DNA of 14,837 bases from an uncultured Prevotellaceae bacterium (GTDB lineage Bacteria > Bacteroidota > Bacteroidia > Bacteroidales > Muribaculaceae). Below are positions 4,775-11,803 of the stretch, piece by piece. The stretch spans positions 1-14,837 of the forward strand of contig CALZFJ010000012.1 of the NCBI GenBank assembly GCA_945645715.1. The letters run 5' to 3'. Within the stretch, counting starts at the first letter, position 1, and every line of letters starts with the position of its first letter. The notes beneath the pieces are model-generated. The model had not been told where the DNA came from, did no database searches, and saw nothing but the letters and a program-made list of their open reading frames with translations. Position numbers and translations under genes: made by a program.

Positions 4775-5620
4775 ATGAAGAAAAGAATTGCAATACAAGG
4801 TGAACCTGGCTGCTTCCACGATGCTGCTGCTCGATATTTCTTCTCAAATGAGGAGGTGGAGACTATTCCTTGTGAGACGTTTATCGGTATGTTCGACTTG
4901 CTGCGGACCGACGCCTCTCTACTGGGAATTGTAGCCATCGAAAACACCATTGCCGGCAGCCTGCTTCAAAATCACGAGCTGCTGCGCCAGAGCAATCAAA
5001 CGATTGTTGGAGAATACAAGATGCACATATCACATGTGCTCGCAGCCCTTCCCGGACAATCGATAGATGAACTCACCGAAGTGAACTCACACCCTATGGC
5101 TCTCATGCAATGTGAGCAATATCTACTTCGCCACCCGAATATGAAAATGGTGGAGCGAAACGACACTGCAGGCAGTGCACGCGAAATTGCCCAAAAGAAA
5201 CTCACCGGGCATGCCGCCGTGTGCGGAAAATACGCTGCCGAGCTTTATGGCTTGAACATTCTTGAAGAAGGAATCCAGACCAATAAGCGCAATTTCACCC
5301 GATTCCTTATTATTGCCGACCCTATCGAGGCTCCGGCTCTAACTCAAGGAAAACAGGTAAATAAAGCTTCACTCGTCTTCACTTTGCCACACACTCATGG
5401 CAGCCTGTCGAAAATCCTCACTATCTTCTCTTTCTACGATATCAATCTCTCCAAAATTCAGTCGTTGCCCATTATAGGGCGTGAATGGGAATACCGATTC
5501 TATATTAATCTCACTTTCGACGACTATACACGCTACCGCCAATCAATCGATGCGGTACGTCCTTTAATCAATGATTTCAAAATTTTAGGAGAATATGCCG
5601 AACACTCAACAATCGAATAA
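4775..5620 (+). CDS. pheA: Prephenate dehydratase with ACT domain
   Basis: This 281-residue monofunctional enzyme converts prephenate to phenylpyruvate, the committed step to Phe. The catalytic PDT domain (about 3-180) shows IQGEPGCFHDAAA (7-19), IENTIAGSL (55-63), SHPMALMQC (105-113), NDTAGSA (129-135) with the essential T131, and NFTRF (173-177). An ACT domain (about 198-275) follows, with HTHGSLSKIL (205-214) in place of the GALA motif and KIQSLPI (226-232) in place of the ESRP motif that binds Phe in other PDTs. Feedback inhibition by Phe is therefore likely but not certain. There is no chorismate mutase domain here; that activity is carried by the fusion two genes downstream. It is the first structural gene after the attenuator, and its last 26 bases overlap the aminotransferase gene. 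Confidence 0.95.
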   Translation: MKKRIAIQGEPGCFHDAAARYFFSNEEVETIPCETFIGMFDLLRTDASLLGIVAIENTIAGSLLQNHELLRQSNQTIVGEYKMHISHVLAALPGQSIDELTEVNSHPMALMQCEQYLLRHPNMKMVERNDTAGSAREIAQKKLTGHAAVCGKYAAELYGLNILEEGIQTNKRNFTRFLIIADPIEAPALTQGKQVNKASLVFTLPHTHGSLSKILTIFSFYDINLSKIQSLPIIGREWEYRFYINLTFDDYTRYRQSIDAVRPLINDFKILGEYAEHSTIE

Positions 5621-6779
5621 AATTACCCCGGCTCAACGTGTGAGCGAGGTTAAAGAATACTATTTCTCGAAAAAGCTTCGTGAAGTAGCCCAGCTCAATG
5701 CAGAGGGAAAAGATATTGTTTCCCTTGGAATTGGCGGTCCCGACCGTCCACCACATAAAGATGTAATTGACACTTTGTGCACCGAAGCTGCAAAGCCCGG
5801 AAATCATAGCTATCAGCCCTATGTAGGTATCCCTGAGCTAAGAGAGGCTTTTGCCGCATGGTACAAGAAGCACTACGATGTCGATCTCGACCCAAAGAGT
5901 GAAATACAGCCCCTAATTGGCTCAAAAGAAGGAATCCTGCACATATCGCTTGCATTCCTAAATCCGGGTGACGGCATGCTTATCCCTAATCCCGGCTACC
6001 CTACCTACACATCAGTAAGTCGACTTGCCGGAGCTGAAGTTTTCAACTATAATCTCACTGAAGAAAACGGCTGGGAGCCCGATTTTGCTGAATTGGAAAA
6101 ACTGCCGCTTGAGCGCATAAAGCTCATGTGGGTGAATTATCCTCACATGCCCACCGGCAAGAGTGCCTCTATGGAGCTTTACAAGCGAATTGTGGATTTT
6201 GGCCGCAAGCATGGAATAGTTATCGTCAATGACAATCCCTATAGCTTCATTCTTAACGATAACCCTATCAGCATGCTCAAAGTGGAAGGAGCAAAAGATA
6301 TTGCTATCGAGATGAACTCCCTCAGCAAGTCGCACAACATGGCTGGCTGGCGCATAGCAATGCTTGCCTCAAATCCCCAGTTTGTACAATGGATTCTGAA
6401 GGTGAAATCAAACATCGACTCGGGGCAGTTCAAACCAATGATGCTTGCTGCTGTAAAGGCTCTGGAATGCGACGATGAATGGTATGCCGAAGTAAATGCC
6501 ACTTATGCGCGTCGCCGTGTGATTGCCGAGAAAATTATGCACGCTCTGGGCTGCACTTTCGACCCTGAGCAGAGGGGACTTTTCCTCTGGGGGCGTATTC
6601 CCGACGAAGAATCCAGTTCAGAGGCTTTTGCCGACCGTATTCTCTACGGCGCTCGCGTATTCCTCACTCCCGGCTTCATTTTCGGTTCGAATGGCGAGCG
6701 ATTCATTCGCATTTCACTCTGTGCTACCGAAGACCGCATGAATGAAGCTCTTGAAAGAATTAATAATTTCATCAAATAG
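5595..6779 (+). CDS. PLP-dependent class I/II aminotransferase of the Phe/Tyr operon
   Basis: This 394-residue fold-type I aminotransferase shows SLGIGGPDRPPH near the N-terminus, IGSKEGI (108-114), NPGYPTY (132-138), WVNYPHMPTG (179-188, the NPxNPTG-like cofactor motif), VNDNPY (211-216, with D213 for the pyridine nitrogen and Y216), SLSKSHNMAGWR (242-253) with K245 as the PLP Schiff-base lysine, and RFIRISLC near the C-terminus with the substrate carboxylate Arg. Context points to the last transamination to Phe and Tyr, or to prephenate to arogenate; motifs alone cannot decide, and an aspartate or LL-diaminopimelate aminotransferase-like role remains possible. The start at 5595 overlaps pheA by 26 bases. 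A rare AGGAG (5587-5591) lies three bases before it and there is no other in-frame ATG for over 120 codons, so the two genes are probably translationally coupled. Confidence 0.88.
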   Translation: MPNTQQSNKITPAQRVSEVKEYYFSKKLREVAQLNAEGKDIVSLGIGGPDRPPHKDVIDTLCTEAAKPGNHSYQPYVGIPELREAFAAWYKKHYDVDLDPKSEIQPLIGSKEGILHISLAFLNPGDGMLIPNPGYPTYTSVSRLAGAEVFNYNLTEENGWEPDFAELEKLPLERIKLMWVNYPHMPTGKSASMELYKRIVDFGRKHGIVIVNDNPYSFILNDNPISMLKVEGAKDIAIEMNSLSKSHNMAGWRIAMLASNPQFVQWILKVKSNIDSGQFKPMMLAAVKALECDDEWYAEVNATYARRRVIAEKIMHALGCTFDPEQRGLFLWGRIPDEESSSEAFADRILYGARVFLTPGFIFGSNGERFIRISLCATEDRMNEALERINNFIK

Positions 6780-6809
6780 ACTGAATATTAACTAAACTAT
6801 CATAACATT

Positions 6810-7883
6810 ATGGAAGATTTAAAACCCATCATTCTGCCAGGCGTAAGCTCGCAGAAACCAATGATTATCGCAGGTCCTTGCAGTGCCGAAACTGAAGAGC
6901 AGGTCCTCACAACTGCCCGCGAACTTGCTGCTAATGGTATTAAGATATTCCGCGCCGGAATCTGGAAACCTCGCACCAAACCGGGAGGCTTCGAAGGTAT
7001 CGGCGTAGAGGGTCTTGAATGGCTCAAGAAGGTGAAAGCAGAAACCGGTATGTATGTGGCAACTGAAGTCGCAACCAAGGCTCATGTAGAAGCTGCAGTT
7101 GCCGCAGGTGTGGATATCCTTTGGATTGGAGCACGCACTTCAGCCAACCCATTTGCAATGCAGGAAATTGCCGACGCTCTTGTAGGCATTGATACTATTG
7201 TCCTCGTTAAGAATCCCGTAAATCCCGACCTCGAATTGTGGATTGGAGCTATGCAACGCATCTACAATGCCGGAATACGTCGCCTCGGTGCAATTCACCG
7301 TGGTTTTAGCTCCTATGGCAAACATCTCTATCGCAACTTGCCGCAGTGGCACATTCCTATGGAACTCGGTCGCCGTATTCCCAACTTGCCCATTTTCTGT
7401 GACCCGTCGCATATTGGCGGTAAGCGCGAACTCGTTGCTCCGCTCGCACAGCAGGCTGTGGATATGGGATTTGAGGGCTTGATTATTGAGTCGCACTGCG
7501 ACCCTGATTGCGCATGGAGCGATAAGAGCCAGCAGGTAACACCCGATGTGCTCAATTACATTCTCAATATGCTCGTTCACCGCGATACCAAGCAAACCAC
7601 CGAGAACCTCACTCTTTTGCGCCAGCAAATCGACCAAGTAGATAACGAACTCCTTGAGATACTCAATAAGCGTATGCGCATATCGAGAGAAATTGGACAA
7701 TACAAAAAGGAGCATAGTATGCAGATTGTGCAAATCGGCAGATACGATGACATTATTAAATCGCGCATGAAACTTGCCGAAGAGATGGGCATGAGTCCTG
7801 ATTTCATGAAAGATGTGCTTGTGGCTATCCATGATGAGTCGGTGCGCCAGCAGGTAGAAGTGTTTAACGACCGAACAAGATAA
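6810..7883 (+). CDS. Bifunctional DAHP synthase (type I-beta) / chorismate mutase (AroQ)
   Basis: This 357-residue fusion catalyses two steps: condensation of phosphoenolpyruvate and erythrose-4-phosphate to DAHP, and conversion of chorismate to prephenate. The DAHP synthase domain (about 14-255) has AGPCSAE (metal ligand C24), KPRTKPGGFEG (53-63), IGART (106-110), LVKNP (132-136), GFSSYG (165-170), CDPSHIGG (197-204, H201), IESH (226-229, E227) and SDKSQQ (D238). The AroQ domain (about 266-350) keeps the active-site pattern R271, R288, K299, R311 and Q348 at the same spacing as the E. coli enzyme. C-terminal fusions of this kind are known in Bacteroidota; the Prevotella nigrescens enzyme shows reciprocal allostery between the two domains and inhibition by prephenate. 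It lies 30 bases after the aminotransferase gene and 12 before tyrA. Confidence 0.94.
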   Translation: MEDLKPIILPGVSSQKPMIIAGPCSAETEEQVLTTARELAANGIKIFRAGIWKPRTKPGGFEGIGVEGLEWLKKVKAETGMYVATEVATKAHVEAAVAAGVDILWIGARTSANPFAMQEIADALVGIDTIVLVKNPVNPDLELWIGAMQRIYNAGIRRLGAIHRGFSSYGKHLYRNLPQWHIPMELGRRIPNLPIFCDPSHIGGKRELVAPLAQQAVDMGFEGLIIESHCDPDCAWSDKSQQVTPDVLNYILNMLVHRDTKQTTENLTLLRQQIDQVDNELLEILNKRMRISREIGQYKKEHSMQIVQIGRYDDIIKSRMKLAEEMGMSPDFMKDVLVAIHDESVRQQVEVFNDRTR

Positions 7884-7895
7884 AGAAATAAAGCT

Positions 7896-8669
7896 ATGAG
7901 AATCCTTATTCTTGGAGCAGGAAAAATGGGCTCTTTTTTCAGCGATGTGCTGAGCTTTGAGCACGAAGTGGCGGTGTTCGACATCGACAAGGAGCGACTG
8001 CGCTTCACATTCAATGCTTTGCGTTTCAGCAACTACGATGAAATTAAAGAGTTTAATCCTGAGCTGCTCATTAATGCTGCAACGGTGAAATACACCATCG
8101 ATGCTTTCCATAAAGTGATGCCTTATATTTCAGAGACTTGCATACTCTCTGACATTGCATCGGTGAAGACCGGTCTGCCTGAATTTTACAAGGATTGTGG
8201 ACACCCGTTTGTGAGCACTCACCCTATGTTTGGCCCTACTTTCGCTTCACTTAGTAATCTTTCGAGTGAAAATGCAATTATCATCACTGAGAGCGACCAT
8301 CTGGGCAAGGTATTCTTCCGCGACCTGTATAATAGCCTTCACCTCAATGTGTGTGAGTACAGCTTTGAGCAGCACGATGAAACCATTGCATTCTCGCTCT
8401 CTATTCCTTTTGCCAGCACTTTGGTGTTTGGCAGCGTGATGAAGCATCAAGATGCACCCGGAACCACCTTCAAGCGCCACATGGCGATTGCTCGTGGACT
8501 GATGTCGGAAGATGACTATCTCCTTCAGGAGATTCTCTTCAACCCTCACACACCCGAACAGCTCGACAAGATTATTGACCGGCTATCTACATTGCGTGAG
8601 ATAGTGGTAAATCGCGATGCCAAGAACATGAAAGCCTTCCTCGATGAAGTGCGTACCAATCTGAAGTGA
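7896..8669 (+). CDS. tyrA: Prephenate dehydrogenase
   Basis: This 257-residue enzyme oxidatively decarboxylates prephenate to 4-hydroxyphenylpyruvate for Tyr. It begins with the nucleotide loop GAGKMG (7-12) and has an acidic residue after the second strand (VFD, D29), which favours NAD over NADP. SDIASVK (85-91), the catalytic-site motif STHPMFGP (107-114, H109) and EQHDETIAFSLS (158-169) follow, and the helical dimerisation domain fills the C-terminal half. It has neither a chorismate mutase nor an ACT domain, so it is shorter than many TyrA proteins and shows no obvious Tyr-sensing module. An arogenate-using enzyme is an alternative. It is the last gene of the operon, 12 bases after the DAHP synthase fusion, with a strong terminator 16 bases after its stop. 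Confidence 0.92.
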   Translation: MRILILGAGKMGSFFSDVLSFEHEVAVFDIDKERLRFTFNALRFSNYDEIKEFNPELLINAATVKYTIDAFHKVMPYISETCILSDIASVKTGLPEFYKDCGHPFVSTHPMFGPTFASLSNLSSENAIIITESDHLGKVFFRDLYNSLHLNVCEYSFEQHDETIAFSLSIPFASTLVFGSVMKHQDAPGTTFKRHMAIARGLMSEDDYLLQEILFNPHTPEQLDKIIDRLSTLREIVVNRDAKNMKAFLDEVRTNLK

Positions 8670-8685
8670 TTATCACTAAAAGCAC

Positions 8686-8729
8686 AATTAACCCCGACAA
8701 TTCAATCACTGAAATTGCCGGGGTTAATT
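8686..8729. terminator. Bidirectional terminator between tyrA and the convergent outer-membrane gene
   Basis: Arms at 8686-8702 (AATTAACCCCGACAATT) and 8713-8729 (AATTGCCGGGGTTAATT) pair over 17 positions with one mismatch, around a ten-base loop. The AT-rich ends of both arms supply short T-rich tails in either direction. It lies between the ends of two convergent genes, 16 and 24 bases from their stops. Confidence 0.75.
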
Positions 8730-8753
8730 ATATGATCTATTTATTTCAACTCT

Positions 8754-10394
8754 TTAGAAGCGCACACCAAGCGAAACCACTACCCTATTGCTGTGTGATG
8801 TCAGTTTCGATTTTGGAGAATCCACCACACTTTGTGTCATAGAATCAACGTAAGATGAGAATGCGTGATACTCTCCTTCTTTCTTCTTGTGAACGTATGC
8901 CATATCGGCATAGAAATTCTTGTAGCGATAGCCGAGTCCGCAAGTGATATACTGTGTTGATTTGTCGAATACGTATGCCGGAGTTGTAGATACTGTGAAC
9001 ACTTCAATCCGGTCGTTGTAGGCATTTTCATTGACGGGTGATTGCTCGTAACAGTATCCGGCACGCACACTGAATTGCGGTGTCAGGCGGTATTCACCAC
9101 CCACTCTGAAGATGTTCACGTTCTTGTAGTAGTCTTTAAAGTCTTGCTTCAACTGATTGTCATACATTCTGTCGTCACCACTATAATACAATCCCGAATA
9201 ATCGCGGCGCTCATAGTCGAAACTTACGATACCTTTTCTGCCGATAACGAAAGCTGCGCTTGCCATATACTTCCACGGAGTGCGTATCTTATACCACCAC
9301 TCATCAAGATAGCCCTGATTGGTTTGGTCGTCATAGCCGTAGGCTATAGCATTCGGATCGTTGGGAGTGTAATCGGCGCTGGCATAGGTGATGCTCTCAT
9401 CTTTCAAAGAATAATATGTAGGAGTGTGGAAAGCAACGCCAAGTCGCACTTCATTAATCGGCTTGATAATCACTCCCAGCTTGAAGTTATATCCTGTGCC
9501 AAATGTGTGAAGGCTATTTACGATGCCATAGTTTGCTTCGCCGGTGGTTTGTCGTCCGGTATCTTTGATTCCGTCGCCGTCGGGTTCAAATTCTTCGATT
9601 ATTCCATTTGTGACGGTTTCACCATAATATGTGGTAGATTTATAGTCGAGATCGGTTATCCCGAAGCCCATACCCCAATATACCACATTCGCAATATTGC
9701 CTCCGAAGTTGATGTTGAATTGATCTACCCCACCGGTTTCATGAGCCTCAAACTCGCTACTGATGGCTGAGTTTTGTCCGCTCAAGCCCTGGAACCGCCC
9801 CGCGGCGTTAGGGTTAATGAGGCAAGAGTTATATGCCAGAATCGACATCCACGGCGCATTTGAGTCATAATATGGGTCCCAAGAACTCGGTGATGAATTG
9901 TCAAGATCGTCGGCTCGCCAATTCTCGGCATTTGTGTAAGATGCAATATTATCGGTGAGTGATGAACTTTGGCGTCCTATTCTTCCATTGAAATGACGAT
10001 TGAAAGACACCGGACGTGTGTAGGTGAGACCGATATTCAAGTTGGGAACTATCTCTGAATCGAGCTTGAATGCCCCTATATAACCGAAGTTATTGCATGC
10101 CACCTTAAACTGGTTGGTTGTGATGCCCGAACCGTCTTTTACCGATTGCGCATCAAAATCCACAGTTACGCCTACATCGCTGCTGCGATACACTCCAATT
10201 CCACCCGGATTCTGGTCGAGCACAGTGAGGTCACCTCCAAGAGCACCAAATGCACCACCCATCGAGAGGAAGCGAGCTGTTCCCCGAAGGTCTTCTTGCG
10301 ACATCTTAAATACATCGGTAGCAGCTTGAGCCATCATCATTGATGGAATGGCGCAAAGCAAAGCCGGAAATATTTTCTTATATATCTTTTGCAT
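8754..10394 (-). CDS. OmpP1/FadL-like outer-membrane beta-barrel protein
   Basis: This 546-residue protein has a signal peptide (1-22 or 1-24; hydrophobic core FPALLCAIPSMMM, then AQA). The N-terminal block ARFLSMGGAFGALGGDLTVL (40-59) followed by DQNPGGIGVYRSS matches the start of OmpP1/FadL/TodX-type and PorV-like proteins of Bacteroidota. Long stretches of alternating hydrophobic and aromatic residues follow (for example FSVRAGYCYEQSPVN and ITCGLGYRYKNFYADMAYVH), and the last residues RVVVSLGVRF form a beta-barrel assembly signal ending in Phe. Members transport hydrophobic compounds or act as haem-related or secretion-associated porins; the substrate here is unknown. It lies 76 bases downstream of the Tyr/His-rich secreted protein gene on the same strand, so co-transcription is possible. 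No good promoter was found in the gap. Confidence 0.8.
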   Translation of the reverse strand: MQKIYKKIFPALLCAIPSMMMAQAATDVFKMSQEDLRGTARFLSMGGAFGALGGDLTVLDQNPGGIGVYRSSDVGVTVDFDAQSVKDGSGITTNQFKVACNNFGYIGAFKLDSEIVPNLNIGLTYTRPVSFNRHFNGRIGRQSSSLTDNIASYTNAENWRADDLDNSSPSSWDPYYDSNAPWMSILAYNSCLINPNAAGRFQGLSGQNSAISSEFEAHETGGVDQFNINFGGNIANVVYWGMGFGITDLDYKSTTYYGETVTNGIIEEFEPDGDGIKDTGRQTTGEANYGIVNSLHTFGTGYNFKLGVIIKPINEVRLGVAFHTPTYYSLKDESITYASADYTPNDPNAIAYGYDDQTNQGYLDEWWYKIRTPWKYMASAAFVIGRKGIVSFDYERRDYSGLYYSGDDRMYDNQLKQDFKDYYKNVNIFRVGGEYRLTPQFSVRAGYCYEQSPVNENAYNDRIEVFTVSTTPAYVFDKSTQYITCGLGYRYKNFYADMAYVHKKKEGEYHAFSSYVDSMTQSVVDSPKSKLTSHSNRVVVSLGVRF

Positions 10395-10470
10395 AATTTG
10401 ATTTCAAATTTAGGTTTTGCAGAAAAAGTGTGTTACTATACTGTATGTATTGAATATTATATCATTTCAA

Positions 10471-11595
10471 CTAACGGCGATGTCCTCCCCCACCACGTGA
10501 GCCACCCGATGAACCTGAGCTGCGTCCGCCACCACTGAAGCTACCTGAGCTTCTGCTTCCGCTATAGCTATTATTGTTATAGTTGTTGTAGTTGCGCTGA
10601 GTGCTTGTATTCTCAGTGCGAGTAGCATTGCTTCTTGTGTTGCTTGTAGATGGACGACGATAAACGCCTCTATTGCTGCTATTTGAGCGTCGGGTGTTGC
10701 TTGACCCTGAATTGACGCGCACATTGCCTCCACGGCCTGCAGTGCTGCCACTGGTAGAAACGCTTGCCGGGCGACGTCCGTTTGTTGAAGAGCTGTTTGA
10801 AACGATATCACCAATGCGTGTTCCACCAGCCGGGCGACGTCCACCGGTACTGATACCCGACCCTGCGGTACGACGACCCTGTCCGTTGCTGTATCTGACA
10901 GGATTATGAGCTATGTGATTGCCATGCCAGCCATAAGATGGTACACATCCATGACCCCAATGTGGAACCGGCGGATACCAATATGCGTGGTGATGGTGGT
11001 GGTAGTAGTAGGGATAATGCCATGAATAACCATAGAAGAACGGATCGTAGAAAGAGAGATAGAATGGGTCGTAACCCCAATGATAGTAGCTATATCCAGG
11101 CCATGGGTCATAATAGCCCCACGATGGGGTATAGAGGAATGTGCTTACAGTGAGTGGTGAATATGTAGGAGTTCCAACTACGATATTAACACTTGGGCGA
11201 GTATATACATACAAGTCCACCAAATCAGGGTCGCTCGATTCAATCACTACCGAGGGATTATGGAATCGCTTTATGCGCTCAGTGTATTGGAATGTATCAT
11301 CATCGGTATAAGTGGAATCGGCGGCATAGCTTGCCGTATCGCTTTGTGCATAATATTCACCACGGCGGTTATATTCATCTACATCGCGCTCGGCGATATA
11401 ATTCTCGCCTGAGAAGCTGCGGCCGGCATATTCTTCTACAACATTATTCTCTGCTACGGGCTGCTGTACTTGTTTCTTATCTTTGCTGTTGCTCGATGAG
11501 CTATCGAAATAAATGTCGTCGAAGTCTTGCGCCCCAATCAAGTTGCTGAAGCCAAATCCGACAACTCCCATTAATATCAAAAGCCTGTGTTTCAT
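10471..11595 (-). CDS. Secreted low-complexity protein rich in Tyr/Trp/His and Ser/Gly/Arg, unknown function
   Basis: This 374-residue protein has three parts. A signal peptide (1-22, cleavage after IGA) leads to a hydrophilic acidic region (23-107). A short block that looks folded, RIKRFHNPSVVIESSDPDL then VDLYVYTRPSVNIVVGTPTY, covers about 108-150. Residues 155-235 are packed with Tyr, Trp, Phe, His and Pro, including five His in a row (199-203) and repeats of the type YDPF/YGY. Residues 238-374 are a disordered, basic Ser/Gly/Arg/Asn tail with GRRPA copies (252-256, 273-277) and an end rich in SGGGR. I do not recognise a named family. Cell-envelope or matrix binding, or metal binding by the His cluster, are guesses. 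It has its own putative promoter and precedes the OmpP1-like gene. Confidence 0.72.
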   Translation of the reverse strand: MKHRLLILMGVVGFGFSNLIGAQDFDDIYFDSSSSNSKDKKQVQQPVAENNVVEEYAGRSFSGENYIAERDVDEYNRRGEYYAQSDTASYAADSTYTDDDTFQYTERIKRFHNPSVVIESSDPDLVDLYVYTRPSVNIVVGTPTYSPLTVSTFLYTPSWGYYDPWPGYSYYHWGYDPFYLSFYDPFFYGYSWHYPYYYHHHHHAYWYPPVPHWGHGCVPSYGWHGNHIAHNPVRYSNGQGRRTAGSGISTGGRRPAGGTRIGDIVSNSSSTNGRRPASVSTSGSTAGRGGNVRVNSGSSNTRRSNSSNRGVYRRPSTSNTRSNATRTENTSTQRNYNNYNNNSYSGSRSSGSFSGGGRSSGSSGGSRGGGGHRR

Positions 11596-11638
11596 AATTA
11601 TTTTCGGTTTAAATGATTCTCAATTTTCTTATTAGATA

Positions 11639-11646
11639 CAAAGTTA
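11639..11646 (-). promoter_or_regulatory. Probable -7 promoter box of the secreted low-complexity protein gene
   Basis: The minus strand reads TAACTTTG, a perfect TAnnTTTG, about 43 bases before the ATG at 11595. An ATTG about 17 bases further upstream could serve as -33, at a spacing slightly shorter than usual. Confidence 0.5.
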
Positions 11647-11803
11647 AAGAAAAAGTTTAACACCAATGTATTAATAGCCTCGAAAATTATATTAATTTGT
11701 CCTAAAAGGGCAAATAATGACACAGCCACTTAAATTCCTACAGTTGTCATTAACCTGAATTGTGCTTTTTTTGTATCGGTAGTGTGCGTTTTTCATAGAT
11801 TAT

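Noticed and set aside
7140..8111. A 323-residue open frame on the minus strand opposite the DAHP synthase fusion and tyrA.
   Set aside because: It is antisense to two genes with all catalytic motifs intact, has no recognisable domain and is rich in Cys, His and Leu, as expected from a mirrored frame.
9042..9770. A 242-residue open frame on the plus strand inside the OmpP1-like gene.
   Set aside because: It is the antisense shadow of a beta-barrel gene with signal peptide and C-terminal barrel signal; there is no domain or ribosome site of its own.
10405..10412. A minus-strand TAAATTTG box just before the OmpP1-like gene.
   Set aside because: It lies only about 10 bases from the ATG and has no -33 partner, so it would give an almost leaderless transcript; in AT-rich sequence it is probably a chance match.
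10500..10760. Short repeated triplets suggesting a tandem repeat or CRISPR-like array.
   Set aside because: They are the coding sequence of the Ser/Gly/Arg-rich tail; there is no fixed repeat unit or spacer pattern.
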